Source: Eremophila alpestris peregrina
Taxonomy: Eukaryota > Chordata > Aves > Passeriformes > Alaudidae
Assembly (NCBI GenBank): GCA_009792885.1
Contig: WMCF01000018.1
Coordinates: 5,272,253-5,336,252, forward strand
Length of the DNA stretch: 64,000 nt
Direction of reading: 5' to 3'
Under the pieces are notes generated by a model that made no database searches, was not told where the DNA came from, and worked only from the letters and a program-made list of their open reading frames with translations. Positions 12,801 through 23,870 of the stretch are shown piece by piece. The position numbers and the translations under genes were made by a program. Each line of letters opens with the position of its first letter. Position 1 is the stretch's first letter.

Positions 12801-13225
12801 CTTTTTATTTGCTTTTCAGCTTTTATTTGAGGCATAGACTATGCTTTCATATCTTTCCTGAAAGAGTAAAAAGCTTGCAAAACCCTTCAGGAAGGGTGAA
12901 AAAGTTGCTCAGCTTCACACAAAAAAAGCACACAGATTTCCTTCACATCCTGCACCTTAAGTCACTCATTTTTTCATGGCCATTTACGAATAATACTTGA
13001 AAGAGACCTCAAACTAGTTCATGTTAAAATTCTGCATCTATCATCACAGCACTTGAGGAACCAATTATTTTTAGTGCATTTGTTTTAGACCCTATGCAGG
13101 GTTTTGCAAACGGTCCCAGTCTCAGATCACAAGTTCTTTTTGGGTTATATCTAGAATTGCTGCAGGATGTGGGAAGCCTTTTGGTGTCTTCCTCATCCCT
13201 TCAATGCCCTCCTAAACCACCCTAT
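9884..13225. other. Unique noncoding DNA with a small palindrome
   Basis: No gene recognised. A perfect inverted repeat sits at 11903-11926. A stretch at about 11150-11320 has a vague MIR-like feel but is not assignable. Confidence 0.5.
11903..11926. repeat. Perfect inverted repeat, 9-bp arms
   Basis: The arm ATAACCTGT (11903-11911) is matched by ACAGGTTAT (11918-11926) around a 6-base loop. There is no T-tract or other context to suggest a function. Confidence 0.85.
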
Positions 13226-13226
13226 N

Positions 13227-13265
<39 letters not shown>
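13226..13265 (+). repeat. Single N followed by a 39-base poly(A) run
   Basis: One N at 13226 is directly followed by 39 A's (13227-13265) and then GAAAAGAAAAG. The N marks an uncertain base or a minimum-size join. The tract could be a retroposed poly(A) tail or an expanded A microsatellite. No parent transcript was recognised in the 130 bases upstream. Confidence 0.9.
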
Positions 13266-13266
<1 letters not shown>

Positions 13267-13267
<1 letters not shown>

Positions 13268-14332
13268 AAAGAAAAGCATATCAGCAGTAACAAAATCAAC
13301 TCACAAAACAGGTTAGCATAAGATTTATGATATTTTAAATACTTGACCTCTAAACACCGTTTCAAGACATGCCTTAGATTCAGTTTGAACCCACACAGAC
13401 ATGACATAGCTTAGGCTTTGCTATTTTTTGACTAAACTAAGAGGGAAATAAATGCCCATTCTTTTACATTTAACCAAGTCAAATTCCCCATTGCATGCTG
13501 GGCTAAGGATATCTCTTCTCTGTCCCCAAGCAAAATACTGTAGTAGCAACTGGAAGCCTTATAATTAACAGAAAGTGGGAGAGATGAGTTATTTCAGGAG
13601 GTCATACTCTAGTAAGTGGAAAACTACAAGTCCCTGTGTGCATCTCACACAGTGCTAAATTCAGTTCAGGTGCTCTAGGCTGTGAGTGGTCAGGAAACCA
13701 ATGAGAACACTTCTCTTAGTCTGTTATTTGCAATGAAACACAGAAAGCCACAGGCAGATGTCAAAAAGAACAAGTGGCATAATTTCCTACAGGGCAGCAT
13801 TTTTGTGGAGTAAGACCAGTCCCTAGGTAGAAGTCATCAGTGGCTGACCTAAGACATGGTTCAAGGTAGTACATGTACTTTATATGAGGTACCATGGAAA
13901 GCAGAAATAATGTTTTACATGTTGGGAGATGGCAACATCAGGGATGAACAAGAAGCTGACTAGATTCTTTTGTAGAACAGGAAAAGGCAATCTCTGGAGC
14001 AGTACAAAGTGGTATTAGACCCTATTAGTGGTACTGTAGGAGGCACTTGAATTTATTTGACAATCAGTGAAATCAATCATTTTAATTTTTACCCCTCAGT
14101 ATAACATTCTGTTTTAAAATTCTTTGAATTCGGTTTTGAAGAGGAATTCCAAGCTTTTGTTCTCACTTCTGAAGAATTGTTTTATTTTACATTCACAAAG
14201 ATGGTATTTTCAGTTTGGTTTTTTTTTGTTTTGTTTTTTCAAAAGAAACAGAGAATTCTGTTCTGTAGAGTTCTCTTAATCCAGTCTCTCTGTTTAGTGA
14301 GACATTCCTAAAATAACAATATTTATGCATGA
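13267..14332. other. Unique noncoding DNA
   Basis: No exon, repeat family or RNA gene recognised. Confidence 0.5.
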
Positions 14333-14925
14333 TTTCAAGGAGGTGCCCAGCCACAACCTGGTCTGCATCAAAAGAAGCATGGCCAGCAGGTCGAGGAAGG
14401 TGATCCTGCCCTTCTACTCTGCTTTCATGAGATCCCACCAGCAGTACTATGTTCTGTTCTGGAGCCCAAGCAAAAGTAAGATGTGGACCTGCTCAAGCAA
14501 ATCCAGAAGAGAGTCATGAACATGATCAGGGAGCTGGAGCATTTCCTGTGTGAGGACAGGCTGAGAGAGCTGAGGTTTTTCAGCCTGGAGAAGAGAAGGC
14601 TCCAAAGAGACCTTATAGCACCTTCCAGTACTTAGAGGGAGCCTACAGAAAAGACAGGGAGCATAGTGACAGGATAACACTTTTAAACTGAGAGTTGATT
14701 CAGTTTAAATATTAAGAAGAAATTCTTCACTTGTGAGAGTGATGAGGCAGTGGAACAGGTTGCCCAGAGAAGCTGTGAATGCCCCATCCCTGAAGTGTTC
14801 AAGGCCAGGTTGGATGGGTCTTTGAGCAAGCTGGGATAGTGGAAGGTGTCTCCACCCATTGCAGGGGGATTGGAACGAGATGATCATTCATGTCCCTTCC
14901 AAAACAAACCATCCTATGAGTCATT
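14333..14925 (+). mobile_element. CR1 LINE, 5'-truncated 3' end (avian)
   Basis: About 590 bp closely follow the avian CR1 3' consensus: the end of ORF2, then the 3' UTR features 'aggaagaaattcttcac', 'gaacaggttgcccagag' and 'gtgttcaaggccaggttgga', then the terminal 'cccttcc...aaaccatcctatg' block at about 14896-14916. CR1 elements are non-LTR retrotransposons that end in short ATTCTATG-like repeats rather than poly(A) and are usually heavily 5'-truncated, as here. Substitutions and small indels are scattered throughout, so the copy is old and inactive. Confidence 0.95.
14375..14640 (+). pseudogene. Decayed C-terminus of CR1 ORF2 reverse transcriptase
   Basis: The plus-strand frame from about 14375 reads MASRSRKVILPFYSAF and continues with an 'LFWSP' segment. 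This matches the CR1 ORF2 C-terminal pattern 'VASRTR.VI.PLYSALVRPHLEYC.QFWAP'. After a frame disruption near 14517 it continues as 'DRLRELRFFSLEKRRLQRDLIA', the next conserved CR1 segment. Frameshifts and stops break it, so no protein is made. The polymerase and endonuclease domains are absent because of 5' truncation. Confidence 0.85.
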
Positions 14926-15629
14926 CTCTGATCCTGCCATTCAGTGTATCTCTCATTTATTATGGTGTTGAAGGATGCACAGTGTTGTACAGCAGCATTG
15001 CAGCTTGCTCCAGGTTGGCAGCTCACTGCTGAGTTCTCTGTAACCTGAAGGCCACACGTAGCTTTGGTTTTTGCAGCCCTGTCTGAACCATCTGAGCATG
15101 ATGCACTTGGGCCTACACAGCATAACTCCCAAACTGCACATACCTAAGGTTAGTCAACAATGTTTTAAATGTGTGTTTATCCTGATCCCATTAAAATTTT
15201 TGATAATGAGATTTCTTTCTTCAGCAGTCAGTCCTTTGCTTCCCCCTCCTTTCCCCCAGACATCTGTGGTCATACAAGGATCTGGTGTCATGACAGAGAT
15301 GAATTGTCCTTCCATACTTTTAAACATAGCATTTCTCTTTAACTCCCACTGACCCCAGATGGATTTGTGTGAGACCTTAAGTATTTTGAACTCAAGATTT
15401 GTTGTATCCTCTTTAAAGAACAGGGGACATTGAAGCCTCAGTTTTGGAAATAATTTTTAAAAAGCCTGGGAGAGAGGATCAAAACCCAAAAGATCACAGC
15501 CTAGGTAATTATATTGAGGTTTTAAAACCAACAGGTTGATGCAGTCACAGTGAAATGAATCAGAACAAATAGTAGTTCAGCTTGCTGTGGCATGAGCTGC
15601 CAGTTTTCCTTCTGTCTCCCAGAGAAGAA
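14926..15629. other. Unique noncoding DNA
   Basis: No gene or repeat recognised between the CR1 copy and the next candidate block. Confidence 0.5.
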
Positions 15630-15850
15630 AGAGCTGCGATCTGCTTTAAATTCTGACATCTGGTAAAGCGCAGTGATGTATGATTCGGCACACGAGCTCT
15701 TACATTGCACAACAAAGTGTGCCATTTATGAGGCTCTCTAAATATAGGGAAGCAGTTTATTTAAGTAATGCAGTAAATAACAGAGTAGGTATTTTAGTTC
15801 AAGGGAATGTATAAGCCTTGAGGCTGAATTCGAGCAAGGACATTTTTATG
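15630..15850. promoter_or_regulatory. Candidate conserved noncoding element with MEF2 site
   Basis: Contains a perfect MEF2-type site CTAAATATAG at 15738-15747, a SOX-like AACAAAG near 15711, and five CpGs in about 200 bp where the surroundings have almost none. Retained CpGs and no repeat similarity hint at constraint. The call rests on composition only. Confidence 0.33.
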
Positions 15851-16487
15851 TGGATACAGATCTTGGATTATTGAGACTATATGCCTACCTGTCTGTAGTT
15901 TCTGTATTACCCAGTCATCATTGCTGCCTGGCACCTTGCAAGAAATGTTCATAACTGGCTAGAGTTGATGCAGGAAACAAATAAAATTCATTTAATTTGG
16001 CCCCAAAATTCTGAGCTTTCAGTGTGAGAACTTTCTTAGGCAAATATCACTGTGGGTCCATGTTGTTCAGATTGGTGGAAATTAGGAATTTCAGGATCAC
16101 CAAACACGTTTCACTGTGAAATCTCAGTTAAAACATTTTATTTGCTCATTCCTTTGCCCTTGGTGTCAAGATTGGGATTTATGTTCTGCAGTCCAGAGTA
16201 ATACTTGCTGTGTTAGCTCAGGTTTGGGAGCCAGACTGCTTCCAGTCTCCCAACAGCAAGTGGCAGCCGGTCACAGGTTTAGGAAGGGGTTAAACAGTGT
16301 ACAGGATATGCAGGAAGTCTTCCCTTCCTGTATGTTTAAAGAAAGGAGGTTATGGGAATGCCAGAACCAGAAGTTACACCTGAACAGCTGTGTTCAGTGA
16401 CCACTGGTGGGCATGAATCAGTTCAATCCTTTGGAACATGTATAACTTATTATATACACAGTCTTGTTTAAGCCAATGTATTCACTG

Positions 16488-16520
16488 AAAGGTAAGTACT
16501 TGCAGTTATAACTTACCTTT
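16488..16520. repeat. Perfect inverted repeat, 10-bp arms carrying GGTAAGT
   Basis: AAAGGTAAGT (16488-16497) and its exact complement ACTTACCTTT (16511-16520) flank a 13-base loop. Each strand therefore carries a consensus-like 5' splice-site core, GGTAAGT. No exon evidence accompanies either one. Confidence 0.9.
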
Positions 16521-19455
16521 GATAAAGGCATAATGATGATTAACATCTATAGCTAACTATTCAGTTCTTTATTTACCAGCAAAACATTTGTTCAGCACAC
16601 CCCAAATTCTGCATGTGTGGCACAAACAAAGAAAAGTAATAGAAATCACATTCTAAACCCTTCTCCTTTCACCTGCAAGCTGAAGCCAGCCTGTGGAGGC
16701 TGCTCAGGTTTGGTCTGAGATGTCCTTGAGCTTCCGTTGTGGCCCTGATGGGGAGCATCCTTATTGCCCATGTGGGGCCCCAGATTCCAGCACAGAAACC
16801 CAGGTGGAGGGTGAGGGGTGTCCCTGTGAACCAGCACCCTCTGGGAACTGCAGGATGCCCTGCACCAAAGCAGCTCTGTCCTTCTGCCACAGGGACAGCC
16901 CCAGTCTTGGATGGGTTTCATGGGCACAGGAGACACCTGCTTCTCTTCCACTGTTCTTGGGGCCACGGGGATTTAGGTGAGGAAACAATGAGATCACAGA
17001 GGAAAAGTAACTGTGGGGTCAGTGGATTGTATTGATTTATGTCAGTGCTGTGGTTACCCAAAATGCCATAATTTTTAAAAGAAGCTCTAATGCTCTAGTT
17101 CTACCATTAAGAGATTTCAACTTTTTTTTTCTTTACTATTTTACTATGTTTTGCTTTTATTTACTATTATGCTACTGTTTGCATATATTCATAGGCATAA
17201 TCCTATTTTCTCTGGAAGTTACTGCTCTCATGATTCCTGTTATTTAATACCACCATAGTGAGTTAGGAAAAATAATACATCTATTTCTCTTTTTTATTTC
17301 AAATCCATCCATCTGGCAAGGCCCAAAGAAGTCATTTTCCCATTGAGCACAAGCAGCTCAGAGTCTGCAGCTCACATTGTCAGGGGACCTGGTCTCCTGT
17401 ACATGACCCTGTATCCAATTATCCTCATGACCTGGCTGCTCAGCGTTTCCATTGCTGATTACAAGTTCTCCTCACCTTGAAATTATTTTTTAAAATCTGT
17501 TGGACTGGAATAAATGTTTTGTTATTGCCAGAAATCTTAGATAAAATGCAGAGAGTTGACTATGACCAGCTATATGCATGCATCCATAGGTACCATAATG
17601 TGCTTTATTCTTACCTGACTACATTTATAGACCAGTTAAAATAAATGGTACACTGTGAATCTAAAATATGTGCATTTTTAACAAGCTGTTTTGGACTGAG
17701 GTTTATGGACATGCACATTGTTAACTCAGATAGCCCACGTACATCTAAGGAAACATTTTTTAACCGTTTATCTTTAAAAGTATAGCATTTTCTCTTCTAT
17801 AGTATTTTAAATGTGGGAACTGGATTTATTGGGTATTACTGAAAAATCATGGCTTGCAATTACTTTTAGTCCATTCATGCTTTCAAATTCTGGGGGAAAA
17901 TGTATTTTCTTTCCTAAGAAGAACACATTATGACATTTATGGTGAATTGAAAAAGTGGAAAAATATGTTTCTGTCAAGAAACAGTGATCTTGTAACTGAA
18001 ACAGAACATGGTATGGAGAATAAATTATTTTTTGCCATTCATAAGACCAGTGCAAAATTTTAAAGTTTAAAACTGAACACTTAGAGGTATTTTCATACTT
18101 ACAGAGTTGCTTTTGTCAAATCTGTGTGTTTTCAGCTGAGAAAACAAGCTTTTCATTCTGCTCCATCCAAGCTAAGGCTTTGTCTGCATCCTTGTTTCCC
18201 ATGACACCTACAGCTTATCCAGATGCATCCAAGAGGAGGTGTTGGAGTTTTTTTGAGTATTCCTAGCAGCATGGTCCTGGTAACACAATGCTTTAACACA
18301 GCCATGTCATGATTTACCCTTCATTTGGTTGGTTGTTTGGTTGGTTAGATTTTTGTGTCTGAGCTCTGTTCTGCTCCAAAGATTTGGGCTGCCACCTGTG
18401 ATAACTAGTTTAAAAATAAATGGAGCCCATCTGTGATTGCAGTGACAGCTGTGGCACTGGATTAACATCCACACATTGAGAGTGGGATGCAGCACATGGA
18501 CAGGGTGAATGCAAACATTCCTAATGGCCACAGATCATAAAAACACAGATTGTTTCCTGAGCACCTAGCTGGCCTTTGTGCTGCAGGTAGTGCTGCCTGA
18601 AGCCCTGGAAAAGCAACATCAAGCTAAACTAAAGCAAGTGATGGCATCTTTCAATGCCTTGCTGAGTTTGCTCAGCCATTCCTGCACTGCCAAAAGCAGC
18701 TTGGCTGCCCCAGGTGATGGAGGAGAGGGTTTAACACAGTGTTGTATCCCCACCTTATCCTGCTCTTGCCAAAGAAGCTGTAGGAAAAGCACGGGGTTGG
18801 AGAAAAGAAATGCAGCCTTTAAGCTTTTCATTACCTTGCCATTATGGCCACATCATGCTCTGGCAAAACCATCATTAACAGCTGTGAGAAGTTCTAGCAT
18901 GTTGCAGTGAAGCAATGGAGCACTTTGTGCATTAGCTGCAGACTCCCCTCAGAACCCAAACAACATTAACTTGCTTTCAGTTTCATACAAATGAGCTGCT
19001 CATCAGTTCTGTTATTACACAAACATGTAGCAGCTGCACTGCAGAAACAGATTGCTGAGAAAGTGCTTCATTTCAATTCTCTTATGCAACCTTCCTATCA
19101 TTTTATTCAATTTATTAACTCCAATTATACTATTAATTTAATTTTACTGTTGTCAAAGTCTTCATATATTTTTTTCACATGTTTGCATCTTTTGGTCTTG
19201 GCTGTGTCTAATGCACCCTTAAATCAATTATTTTAAGAACTCTTTTAGGCCTCAATAATTTAAAATGTCATCACAGGCATCAAGTATCCAGTAAAAATTT
19301 TGATAGGTATAAAACCTGCAAAGTGTAATGTAAACTGTAAATATGTAATGTAAAAACAAAATGCCATTGTTTTTTCACTGATTCAGAATTTTATTTTCTA
19401 CCTCTTATTGCTGTATAAAAACTTAAGCAAGCTTGTCAAAAGCTCTGAGAGAGTC

Positions 19456-19471
19456 AATAAATAAATAAATA
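19456..19471 (+). repeat. (AATA)4 microsatellite
   Basis: Four uninterrupted AATA-type units. Confidence 0.9.
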
Positions 19472-20211
19472 GAAATTAAGTCTTGAGGAACTTAGAGCTG
19501 GCATCTGTGACTACAACAATTGTCAGTTATTGTGAAGTTTTAGGTCTGATACATTCTGGTTGCATGCACTCAGCAGATGAAAAACCTTGTCTTTTTCATT
19601 TGGGAATGAAATGTGAGTCAGTTCTCTGCACACTTAATTCAAATTAATTCAGGCTTAGAAAACCTGTCATACTGGTCATCACTAACTAGTTTATGGCTGA
19701 GAAAACTCTTTTTCTCCTTTTCTACTTACTTTTTTCTGTTCCTATTGCCCATCTACCACAAAAACAGTTTTACATAAGACTACACCTTCTCGACTGATTC
19801 TTCTCCAGGTTCACCAGGTTGTGTGTTACATCTCCATCATCCATCAAACATGTTGGTACTTGGCTGTTCTCTAAAGGGCAGAGTGTTTTTCTATCTATTT
19901 CTTTTATCCTACCAACAAATTGGAGTCTCAGAGCAACTTGACCTCCAAATCTCTGGGGGAGCATTAAGTTACTCATCAGAGGTGCTGAGAGTCACTGCCA
20001 AGGGGCAGAACTTCTGCATGGAATGGAAGGATTGGGTTGCCTGTGGTGGGGAGCACTGGGAATGGGGGAGCTGGGCAGTCAGAAACTGATTTGTTGTCAA
20101 AAGAAATATGCCACTGTGCTACTTGTAGAGTTCAACAGAGCTTTGTCTGCCTAAAGGAAATGCTGGGAGTCTTCTGGAAGTCACCACAGGCCAACAGTGG
20201 TGCAATAACCC

Positions 20212-20330
20212 ATGTTATAGAATCCAGTTGGAAAACTCTCTTTGACTTCACTGAGTTCAACTGTTAACCTAACATTGCCATCCTAGCATGACAAGTGACT
20301 GTGCCAACACCCATTTGACATCCCCATTTC
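20212..20330 (-). mobile_element. CR1 LINE fragment, degenerate 3' end
   Basis: The plus strand reads 'ttatagaatccagttgga', then 'gagttcaactgttaac' and 'ctaacattgcca', and later 'ccatttgacatccc'. This matches, in order, the complement of an avian CR1 3' end ('catagaatc..gttggaaaa', 'gagtccaaccgttaacct.cactgcca', 'ccacatctacac'). The element therefore runs on the minus strand. The copy is short and diverged. Confidence 0.75.
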
Positions 20331-23300
20331 TATTGGTCATGTAGTAAAAGGCTAAAGAAAAGAACTTACAGCAAAATGTTTAGTTTCTTCTGCATCACAG
20401 TAAATGTGTGTTTCACTTTTGTCTTCTCTGTTACAGCTGGAGACCTGTACTTAATTGCAACATCCCTCTGATTTTATCTCATCCAGGGACCCTTTATTAA
20501 GTCAGATGAAGGATGTTTCTATATTAAATCTGTCCTATTGACCATATTTATTGGACAGATAAGTTTGAAAGTGAGAGATTTTTCCACTCAAGATGTTTCC
20601 ACTTTCATGGGGTATGCAGCAAAATTGGCCTGCATTTAGGGGTAAATCTTGTTCTTACATCCTTCTTATCTTCTCTGGGGAAGAAGTTTTCCAGGTTTCT
20701 AGTTCTCTAAAAAGTCTGTGAGTGTGACAGCCATGGTCTGACTGCACAAGACCTCGAACACAGGCCTAGGTTTTCTGTTTTGTGTTATTTAATGCCTATC
20801 ATGACAGATTTCTTACATTATAATGAAATATAAATGATAATAATAAGGTATGAAGATTATTTCCTAAGTAAATCAGCAAGCAGTCAGTTCTAATACTATA
20901 CTGCTATTTGTTTAACCTGTTCTGTGTAGATAAAACCACAGGTGCTCTTTTTTTATATGAAAGGTGACTTATCTATAAAACAAATAAAATGGGCACCAGC
21001 TGCCCAAATTGCTCTCTAATGCTGTTCAAACAGTGAGCTTTGTGTTTCCAGGAGAAAATCCTTCCTTTTTAAGTCTATAAATGGCAGCATAAGTTCATTT
21101 AGGTGCACAATAAATGTTCTGCTTAGGAAAAAAAAAAACTGTTCAAGTTACTGAATGGGATAAACACAGCATTTTTCATCAAGCATCACTAACATGGGTC
21201 CTGCTATTAGGAAAGTGCTCATTTGGGGTTTCAAGTGATGAAGCTGTAAATAAAGCAGGAGACCCTAAAGGGCCCAGGAATGTATCTGAGCATTACTCAT
21301 ATTTTATGTCTGGCATAAGGCCCTGATCTTCTCTGTTCTTATGTTGTGACCATATAAAAGTTCTGGAAAGCCCTTCTAACTTCATGGAGAGCACAGTGGC
21401 CCAGACGCGTGCAAAAGGAGAAGTTTCACAAAAGGACTTCTAAAATTTTGGGACTTTCTCAAAACATACAGAGATATCTTGGGAAGTTCACTCTCAGTTA
21501 CTGTATTGTGCTACCTTAGCCTATAAGCCATACAGGCAGATACCAAATTTTAGTTTTTCTCAATCAAAAAACTGTATTTTTCTTTGTAGACTACTGAATC
21601 TTGCTCTTTCTTGCCCCCTTTCTTGCTCTTTCTTGCCCCCTCTCTTGCTCTTTCTTGCCCCCTCCTCAAGCTAAGCAACAGGAGCAGATGAAATGCTGAC
21701 AGAATGTCCATTGCAGAGGGCAATTTCCACTGATGGATGATATGTCTATAACAGGTGGACCATCATTCTCACTTCTGTCTTTGAGATACATTAGTAACTA
21801 TTAGTCAGTGTTACCACTGGAGCTGCCTTTGCAGCAGCTGCAGTGCTCTGACTGCTCCACTCTGTCACTGTCTTTGCCCCTTTGCCTGCCCAGCATTTGA
21901 CTTCACGGACATTGACCTGCCTTGGCCTCCCTCTTATTGGTACAAATTATGCTATTATAATCCTCTGGCTTCTTTTCTCACTTCTACCACTTTTGTTCTT
22001 GTTTAATTTAGCATATTTCAATTTATCCAGGCACTTTTGGGTAGCCTGGATCCACTCTATATATTGAGCACATCCAGACTGTGAGGGAGTTGTACCCAAA
22101 TTCTGAATCTCCTGGCTCTTCATGTTAAATGCTGAGTATTTCTTTATAGCCCTTGATGTGGTTGTCTGTTTCTTCCTAGAGGGCTCTTTGCTTTGTTACG
22201 AAATGATAATCAATAAGGAAGAAAAAGGAAAGGAGTGAAACAGACATGGTAAAAAAGTGATCATCCAAATACCTGAAATGAAAGCGTTCAAAATCATCAG
22301 CTGTCTTCACTGTTTTTTCTAGGCTTATATAAAATGCATGCAATACATAATATGCTAGGCTCTCATAAAGTAAGAATGACTGGGATCAGGTATTTACTGA
22401 TGTCAGGTTCATTAAAGTTTAGTACTCAGAACTTCAAGTGTACATGAAAACATTTTTCCCACCTCAACCAATAATAAAGATATAATAAGCATACAAAAGT
22501 TTAAAGATAGAATGAAATTGTATTTCCAAGAAATGTTGGTGATGATGGTAAAAAAATGGTTCTTAGAAAGCACAGGGAATAAAATTCAATGGGAATCAGG
22601 ATCCTCTTCTCCCCTTCTCGTCCTTGAGTCTTTTGTGTTCCAGGAACTGTGGAATAGAAGCAACAGAAGCTGTACCAAAAGGATGCAACATGCTTGAAGC
22701 TCCTTCTCTCTTTGGGTTTGTCTGCTGCCTGCACTCATAAGTAAACAGCCAGGTCACAAAGAATTAATCTTGGAGAGGTCATAAGTTCCCAAGCATTTGC
22801 CAATCAGCCTTTCAGTGTGGAGCACAGATTAAGCAACCACAATAGAGAGGGAGCCTGGTGAAATTGATCCTTCATCTTGGGAGAAATCATAATTAGCTTT
22901 CCTGTAAAGCAGCTCCACAGGAATGCGGCTTCTGAGCCTCCCTGAGACTCCAGCAGATCTCTTGAAATCTGGTTTACTTATTCCTTTTGAGATTCACATC
23001 TTGTCTAGTGCATTATGAGCATGGGATCTGTGAGTCCAGGGTGCTGACAGGAGGGTTTGAAGGGTCACGTTCTTGTGTAGTTACCTTGCAAAGGCTTGGT
23101 CCAGTTTCCTTTTCCCAGGGGTAGCCCTGTGCTATGCAGTGAACAGCAAGGCAGGAAACCACCAAGGGAACCAACAAAGAGTCCACTTTTTAGCTTCTTA
23201 CCTTCCCAAATCTTTCCTAGTTGTTCTAGGAACTGCTGCACTGTTCCTGAGCATGTATTTGTAACTGTACTGGCTGCAATAAGAGAACAGACTCTCATTT

Positions 23301-23509
23301 TTGCACCAGTTACTCTCTTTTTGGTCCCACTGGAATAAAAAATTATTTCCTGCAAAGTCGCTTACACTTGCTGCTAACTTTATTGTAATAAACACTGACC
23401 TTTGAAATCACTAAGCCTATAGAAGGGTAAATTATGGAGTTTACCTCCCTAGATGCTCCTTAGCTGTCATAATGAAGGAAGTTTACAGTGGGAAAGTGAA
23501 TGAAGCAAG
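20331..23509. other. Unique noncoding DNA with a 22-bp tandem repeat
   Basis: No gene recognised. The only clear structure is the tandem array at 21601-21666. Confidence 0.5.
21601..21666 (+). repeat. 22-bp tandem repeat, 3 copies
   Basis: The unit begins TTGCTCTTTCTTGCCCCC and starts at 21601, 21623 and 21645. Copies differ only in the last three or four bases. The strand is pyrimidine-rich. There are no spacers, so it is not a CRISPR-like array. Confidence 0.95.
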
Positions 23510-23870
23510 CACGTTTTTAACCATATGGTAATTATCTGCTATCTGTGCCAAAGACATAAAGTGTTGTTTACTTGATGTGAAAAGAGCATCTGAGAAAGGA
23601 TTCTCTGGAGAGGGAGTGAGGGAGATTTGGCACAGTGGCTGCTCTTCAGATGGCTTGTAATAGACCCTATAAATTTGGAATATGCTATTGTTAATCAGTG
23701 GGGATTGGAGGTGTTTGGCACATAATGTTTTAGTTTTAAGGGGCAGGTAAGTGTCTTGCCAAGCAGATGTTCTTTTTTTAAACTGTAATTGAATTATGCA
23801 TATTATATAATTGTTTGTTGAGCTTTAAAAGTAAAAATAAAGAAAAAGAATATGTAAAATGACATCCTTA
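23510..23870. promoter_or_regulatory. Candidate conserved noncoding element
   Basis: Contains a CATATG E-box at 23522-23527 next to a TAATTA core at 23529-23534. An AT-rich homeodomain/POU-like stretch follows at 23786-23815. The block is free of recognisable repeats. Support is motif composition only. Confidence 0.3.

Larger units (their letters stand above)
15851..20211. other. Unique noncoding DNA
   Basis: Holds a hairpin at 16488-16520, a GC-richer stretch at about 16680-16980 with overlapping spurious frames on both strands, and an (AATA)n tract at 19456-19471. No exon or repeat family recognised. Confidence 0.5.

Noticed and set aside
16646..17035. Several overlapping 73-106-codon frames on both strands
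   Set aside because: Frames on both strands of a GC-richer patch with no family resemblance.
20400..20520. Possible splice acceptor before 20438
   Set aside because: The polypyrimidine-CAG is good, but the following frames close quickly and no donor is found.
21601..21666. CRISPR-like array
   Set aside because: Units are contiguous 22-bp tandem repeats without spacers, in vertebrate DNA.
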